DNA from: Nonomuraea sp. PA05
Lineage (GTDB): Bacteria; Actinomycetota; Actinomycetes; Streptosporangiales; Streptosporangiaceae
Direction of reading: 5' to 3'
Length of the DNA stretch: 64,000 nucleotides
Assembly (NCBI RefSeq): GCF_008086045.1
Contig: NZ_VSEY01000025.1
Span: 124,001-188,000, forward strand
Below the pieces are notes generated by a model. It was not told where the DNA came from and made no database searches. It saw nothing but the letters and a program-made list of their open reading frames with translations. The position numbers and the translations under genes were made by a program. Shown here piece by piece: positions 60,041-64,000 of the stretch. The stretch's first letter is position 1, and every line of letters begins with the position of its first letter.

Positions 60041-61156
60041 TCAGCGGCGGAAGGGGCCGGTCACCTCGTAGGTGATGCCTCCGGTGCCCGCGCTCTCGCC
60101 GCTGGTGCCGCGCTGGGAGGAGAAGTAGAGCCGGGTCCCGTCGGGGGAGAACGCGGGCCCGGTGATCTCCGACTGCGCCTGCCCGTCGAGGCGCATGATC
60201 GGGGCCACCACGCCGTCGGGCGTGATGATGTTGATCTCCATGTTGCCGCCGTCCTCGGCCACGTAGAGGTCGCCTCGTAGGCCGGTGACGTTGTCGACGC
60301 CGTCGAGGGTGCCGGTGCCGTCGTAGATCGCGGTGACGGTCTGGCGGGCGGTGTCGTAGGCCCACACCTTGCGGTCGCCCTTGGCGGTGAAGTAGCAGAC
60401 GCCGGCGGCGTAGTGGCAGCCCTCGCCGCCGTTGAAGTGCCTGGCCTCGGGCACCTGGTGCCTGGTCTGGCGTTGCAGCACGGCGGGCGAGGGGTCGGGC
60501 ACCTCGCGCCACACGACGCCGTCGCCGCACAGCACCTCCAGCCGCCCGCTGGACAGATCGCCCCAGGTAGTCGGGGTGAACCGGTAGAAGCAGCCGTCGG
60601 ACTCGTCCTCGGTCAGGTAGACGACCCGGCGGTCGGGGTCGCAGGCGGCGGCCTCGTGCTTGAAGCGGCCCATGGCGGGGCGGGGCTGGGCGGCGCGTAC
60701 GCCGTACGGGTCGGTCTCGTACACCCGGCCGCGGAAGATCTCCTCGCACGACAGCCAGGTGTTCCATGGGGTGGCGCCGCCGGCGCAGTTGAGGTTGGTG
60801 CCGCTCAGTATCCGGTAGGCGCGCTCGATCGACCCGTCCGCCCTGAACTTGATCGCCGAGGCGCCGCCGATCAGCGGCACCTCGGAGTTGGACACGTAGA
60901 TCCAGCCGGCGCCGTCGGCGAAGCAGGCGCCGCCGTCGGGGGCCGGGTGCCAGAGCGTGCCGCCGACGCTGCGGCCGGTCCGCGCCACGATCCGCCCGGT
61001 GAAGCCGGCGGGTAACGCCATGCCGTTGGCGTCGGGCGCGCCGAGCGGCCCGTACGGGCTCTCGCCTGCGGAGACCGACGCCACGGCCTCGTGCCACACC
61101 GCCCCGGAGAACGCCACCGAAGCGGGCAGGGCTGTCAGGAAGGTACGGCGGCGCAT
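60041..61156 (-). CDS. PhoX-like phosphatase-family protein with Tat-type signal
   Basis: 371 residues with a Tat-like N-terminus (MRRRTFLTALPA), then a beta-propeller fold of the DUF839/PhoX type: GFTGRIVARTGRSVGGTLWH, TPWNTWLSCEEIFRGRVYE, FKHEAAACD, YLTEDESDGCFYRF, GEGCHYAAGVCYFTAKG. PhoX enzymes bind calcium and iron; whether this one is an active phosphatase is not shown. Upstream of the GDSL gene on the same strand (51-base gap). Confidence 0.85.
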   Translation of the reverse strand: MRRRTFLTALPASVAFSGAVWHEAVASVSAGESPYGPLGAPDANGMALPAGFTGRIVARTGRSVGGTLWHPAPDGGACFADGAGWIYVSNSEVPLIGGASAIKFRADGSIERAYRILSGTNLNCAGGATPWNTWLSCEEIFRGRVYETDPYGVRAAQPRPAMGRFKHEAAACDPDRRVVYLTEDESDGCFYRFTPTTWGDLSSGRLEVLCGDGVVWREVPDPSPAVLQRQTRHQVPEARHFNGGEGCHYAAGVCYFTAKGDRKVWAYDTARQTVTAIYDGTGTLDGVDNVTGLRGDLYVAEDGGNMEINIITPDGVVAPIMRLDGQAQSEITGPAFSPDGTRLYFSSQRGTSGESAGTGGITYEVTGPFRR

Positions 61157-61265
61157 GAGGGCTCTCCCGTGGTCGCGGTTGGATTCGCAGACACACGATG
61201 AGCCATGCTCGTCATTCTGTGAACTGGACAGGGGAGTAAATGTCGGCGGTCAAATCTGTGACGCC

Positions 61266-61958
61266 TCACAAATCGGCGCCCGGCCTCCACATCGGCCAGT
61301 ACAGGGCGCCGTCCGGCAGCGCGAACGGCTCTCGCGCCTGGTAGCCGTGCCGGGTGTACAGGTCGCGGTTGCGCGGGTCGCTGGCCTCCAGGTACGCGGG
61401 GAGCCCGTCGAGGCGGGCGTGCTGGTACTGCAGCAGGGCGGTGCCGAGGCCCTCGTTCTGCCGCTCGGGGTGCACGGCCAGGAACGCCAGGTGGTGGTGC
61501 GGCGCGGCCGGGTGGTTCTTCTCGAACAGCTCGTCCAGCGTGCGGAACCGGTCGACCCATTCGCCGGTGGCCTCGGCCAGCCTGCGGCCGTAGTCGTGCG
61601 GGGCGGGCAGCGGCGAGGTGTAGGGGAACCACACCGCCACGGCGGGGCCGTCGTCGATGAGGTGGATCTCTCCGTGCTCGACGGCGTGCTCCACGAAGAT
61701 GCGGAAGTTGGCGGCCATGATCCGGTGCCGGTCCCTGCGGCTGGGCACCAGGTAGGCCATGGGGCGGAGCCCCGCGAACGCGGTCGCGATCAGGTCGGCG
61801 ACCCGCTGCGCGTCGTCCGCCGTCGCCAGGCGGACGGCGGGCCGTAAGGCGAACGCCGCCTCACTCTCGCGGTGGAACACCGGCCAGGGCCCGAACGCCT
61901 CTGCCGGCCCTGCTCGGAAGGTCTCCTCCATCGGCCCAGGTCTCCTCTCGTCGATCAT
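61266..61958 (-). CDS. GNAT-family N-acetyltransferase
   Basis: 230 residues (from ATG 61958, overlapping the upstream APC stop as ATGA; an ATG at 61931 with GAGGAGA upstream is the alternative). GNAT motif A HLAFLAVHPERQNEGLGTAL and the C-terminal ASDPRNRDLYTRHGY. Probably coupled to the transporter: may modify the transported substrate or a toxic amine. Confidence 0.88.
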   Translation of the reverse strand: MIDERRPGPMEETFRAGPAEAFGPWPVFHRESEAAFALRPAVRLATADDAQRVADLIATAFAGLRPMAYLVPSRRDRHRIMAANFRIFVEHAVEHGEIHLIDDGPAVAVWFPYTSPLPAPHDYGRRLAEATGEWVDRFRTLDELFEKNHPAAPHHHLAFLAVHPERQNEGLGTALLQYQHARLDGLPAYLEASDPRNRDLYTRHGYQAREPFALPDGALYWPMWRPGADL

Positions 61959-63490
61959 GCGCCGTCGGGGACGGTGGCGGCCTTGGCGCCCATCCCCACC
62001 GCAGCGTAAACGGCGGGCCGTCCGGCACGCAGCACGAACGCCCACACCACCCCGAGCGCCGCTGCGGCCCCGTAGACGGCGGGCAGCACCCACGCCAGGG
62101 TGTCACCCTGAGGTACGCCCAGCAGCGCCCAGAAGTTGTCGAGCGCCAGCCACACCATCACGGCCAGCGCGATCGCGGCGGGCACGGGCGCGATCACCCG
62201 CCTGCCGAGCGTCTCGCCGCTCGGCTGCCGGGCGAAGAAGGCGATGACCGCGACGGACGTCACGAAGATCAGCAGCAGCACGCCGAGGCCGCCGAACGCG
62301 CCGCCGTAGAAGAAGAGCTGCACGAGCGGGTCGAGGCCGAGCGCCGCGTACAGCAGGATCGTGGCCAGGCCGAGCAGGCTCTGCGCGATCGAGCCGGCCT
62401 GGGGCGCTCCGGTGCGGGCCCGCGTCCTGGCGAAGAGGGCGGGCAGCACCCGCTCGCGGCCGAGCGCGAAGAAGTAGCGGGCGCTGGTGTTGTGGAAGGA
62501 GATCATCGCGGCCAGGACGCTGGTGGCGAAGAGCACCCTGCCGAGGTCCACGACGAAGGCGCCGAGGTGCTGCCCGGCCAGGACGAAGATGGTGTCCGCC
62601 TGGTGCTGCCGAGCGGTGGCCACGATCTGGCCGGGCCCCGTGGCGACGGTCATGGCCCACGACGACAGCGCGTACACCAGGGCGATGATCGCCACGGACG
62701 CGTACGTGGCGATCGGCACCGTCCGCCGCGGCCGCCTGCTCTCCTCGGAGAACACCACGGACGACTCGAACCCGACGAACCCCAGCGTCGCGAGCACCAG
62801 CAGCGCCCCCACGCCGGGCACGAACAGCGCGGCGGGCGACAGCGTGTCCGCGGAGTAGCCGCCGGCGGCCGGGTTGATCAGGTCGGCCAGGTCGAACAGC
62901 AGGATGACCGCCACCTCGGCGGTCAGCAGCACGGCCAGCAGCCGGCCGTTGACGTCCACGCGCATCAGGCCGAGCGCCGCGACCAGCGCCCAGGCGGCCA
63001 GCGAGACGGCCCACCAGGCGGGCGTGACGCCCAGCCACCCTTCGAGCAGCGGCGCGGTCGCCACGCCGAACGCGCCGTAGAGGGCGACCTGCAGCGTGTT
63101 GTACGCGATGAGCGCCATCCAGGCCGCCGCGATGCCGGCCGGGCGGCCCAGGCCCCTGGTGATGTAGGTGTAGAAGGCCCCGGCGTTGGCCAGGTGACGG
63201 GCCATCGCCACGTACCCGACCGCGAAGAGCGCGAGCACGACGCCCACGACCAGGAAGGCGATGGGCAGCCCGGTGATCCCGGTGACGGCGTAGCCGGTGG
63301 TGACCACCCCGGCGACGACGGTGAGCGGCGCGGCGGCCGACAGGACGAAGTAGACGACCGTGGGCGCGCCGAGCCGGTCGGCGGCCAGCGCGCCCGCCGC
63401 GGGTTCTTGCCCGGGGCCGGTCGGGGAGGTTTGCGGCACGTCCGTATGGTGCGGCGGATCGCCGATTCCGGCCAGCACCGCGCCGGCCAC
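61955..63490 (-). CDS. APC-family amino acid/amine permease
   Basis: 511 residues with about 12 membrane segments; consensus of APC transporters (APTVVYFVLSAAAPLTVVAGV, GFVGFESSVVFSEESRRPRR, FHNTSARYFFALGRERVLP). Start GTG 63490 with GGGAGCAG upstream. Ends in an ATGA overlap with a GNAT gene. Confidence 0.92.
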   Translation of the reverse strand: MAGAVLAGIGDPPHHTDVPQTSPTGPGQEPAAGALAADRLGAPTVVYFVLSAAAPLTVVAGVVTTGYAVTGITGLPIAFLVVGVVLALFAVGYVAMARHLANAGAFYTYITRGLGRPAGIAAAWMALIAYNTLQVALYGAFGVATAPLLEGWLGVTPAWWAVSLAAWALVAALGLMRVDVNGRLLAVLLTAEVAVILLFDLADLINPAAGGYSADTLSPAALFVPGVGALLVLATLGFVGFESSVVFSEESRRPRRTVPIATYASVAIIALVYALSSWAMTVATGPGQIVATARQHQADTIFVLAGQHLGAFVVDLGRVLFATSVLAAMISFHNTSARYFFALGRERVLPALFARTRARTGAPQAGSIAQSLLGLATILLYAALGLDPLVQLFFYGGAFGGLGVLLLIFVTSVAVIAFFARQPSGETLGRRVIAPVPAAIALAVMVWLALDNFWALLGVPQGDTLAWVLPAVYGAAAALGVVWAFVLRAGRPAVYAAVGMGAKAATVPDGA

Positions 63491-63622
63491 GCTTTACTGC
63501 TCCCGGCCGCCGCCGCTTCGCCAAGGACAAGCTCTGCTGACGTGTCCCTTACGCGGTTGAGAGATCCACTTGTTACGACCTGGGGTATCGGTGCCCGTGA
63601 TCACGATCAGGAGGCACTGTAG

Positions 63623-64000
63623 ATGGCGAACTTTCCCATCGTCGTCGGTATAAATCGCACCAAGGATGGCTCCATCGCCGTCGCGGTGGGCGAGTCCGGC
63701 ATGTACAGCCTGCAAAAGGAGCGCGTCAGCCGGCGCAAGCACCACTGGGGCCGCCTCGGCGACCTGCCCGACCGCTACCTACCGGCCATGCCGCTGCTGA
63801 AGGAGCCGGTGGACCTGGTCGTGGAGGGCTACTCGTCCGACACCGAGGTCGAGCACGCGCCCGCGTACCAGGAAGAGGCGCGCGAGACGCTCGGGCTCAG
63901 GGACGGCGCGCCGATCGTTCTGGTCTCGCACCACCTCTCCCACCTCTACGGCGCGTTCTACCCCTCGCCGTTCGAGGAGGCGGCCGGGCTGGTCATCGAC
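63623..64000 (+). CDS. Carbamoyltransferase N-terminus (NodU/CmcH type), truncated at right edge
   Basis: ATG 63623 follows AGGAGG. The visible 126 residues show VVGINRTKDGSIAVAVGESG, LVVEGYSSDTEVEHAP and VSHHLSHLYGAFYPSPFEEA, the metal-binding HHxxHxxxAFYxSPF motif of carbamoyltransferases. It would transfer a carbamoyl group to a sugar or natural product. Runs to the edge. It is divergent from the APC permease with 132 bases between them. Confidence 0.92.
   Translation, partial: MANFPIVVGINRTKDGSIAVAVGESGMYSLQKERVSRRKHHWGRLGDLPDRYLPAMPLLKEPVDLVVEGYSSDTEVEHAPAYQEEARETLGLRDGAPIVLVSHHLSHLYGAFYPSPFEEAAGLVID

Overview
The window is high-GC DNA with densely packed genes, many start/stop overlaps of 4 bases, GTG/TTG starts and long shadow ORFs. 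Secreted cellulases with CBM2 modules, a CebR/CelR-type LacI regulator and its 14-bp operator, WXG100-type proteins and several sigma/anti-sigma pairs point to a filamentous actinomycete. A Streptosporangiales member such as Nonomuraea would fit, but the genus cannot be fixed from sequence alone. No rRNA, tRNA, CRISPR or insertion sequence was seen, and no gene-free stretch exceeds 300 bases.

Region 1 (1-8.8 kb) is a cellulose-utilisation block: a GH9-CBM3-FN3-FN3-CBM2 endoglucanase, an AA10 LPMO-CBM2 translationally coupled to a His-rich membrane protein, a GH12-FN3-CBM2 endoglucanase, and a LacI regulator whose 3' end overlaps a transmembrane Ser/Thr kinase gene. Perfect TGGGAGCGCTCCCA operators precede the regulator, the LPMO/GH12 divergent promoter and, 45 kb away, a second GH9 (CBM4-Ig-GH9-CBM2, 51.0-53.5 kb). 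These probably form one regulon.

Region 2 (8.9-19.4 kb) holds a class A PBP, two unrecognised genes, MarR and STAS regulators, a flavoprotein disulfide reductase, a sialidase, an SMP-30-like secreted protein and a GH114. Region 3 (19.4-23.2 kb) has CheR-PAS, CheB and STAS proteins. Region 4 (23.3-29.9 kb) has two divergent NIS siderophore synthetases, a membrane protein, a HldE-type bifunctional heptose enzyme, a GT9 glycosyltransferase and a coupled 47-residue ORF. Region 5 (29.9-38.3 kb) carries two similar ECF-sigma/membrane-tethered propeller pairs flanking a two-component system, an ABC exporter, and a TetR and SDR pair.

Region 6 (38.5-46.6 kb) has a divergent pair of cell-wall enzymes (SLT-like/amidase_2 and a GHL10/DigH-like hydrolase) with the same C-terminal golvesin-like domain, an orphan histidine kinase, a PHM-like copper lipoprotein, and a four-gene type VII (WXG100) module ending in an ADP-ribosyltransferase toxin of QxE type. 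Region 7 (46.6-64 kb) has a TetR-MFS-PLP lyase operon, an emfourin-like secreted protein, a relic of an FtsX-type permease behind a PadR gene, the second GH9, a large SARP/STAND regulator with a 24-bp repeat array, a PucR-type regulator, a GDSL esterase, a PhoX-like protein, a GNAT/APC-permease pair, and the start of a carbamoyltransferase running off the right edge.

Most noteworthy candidates: the coupled LPMO/His-rich membrane protein pair, the WXG100-ADP-ribosyltransferase operon, the paired golvesin-domain wall hydrolases, and the duplicated sigma/propeller systems.
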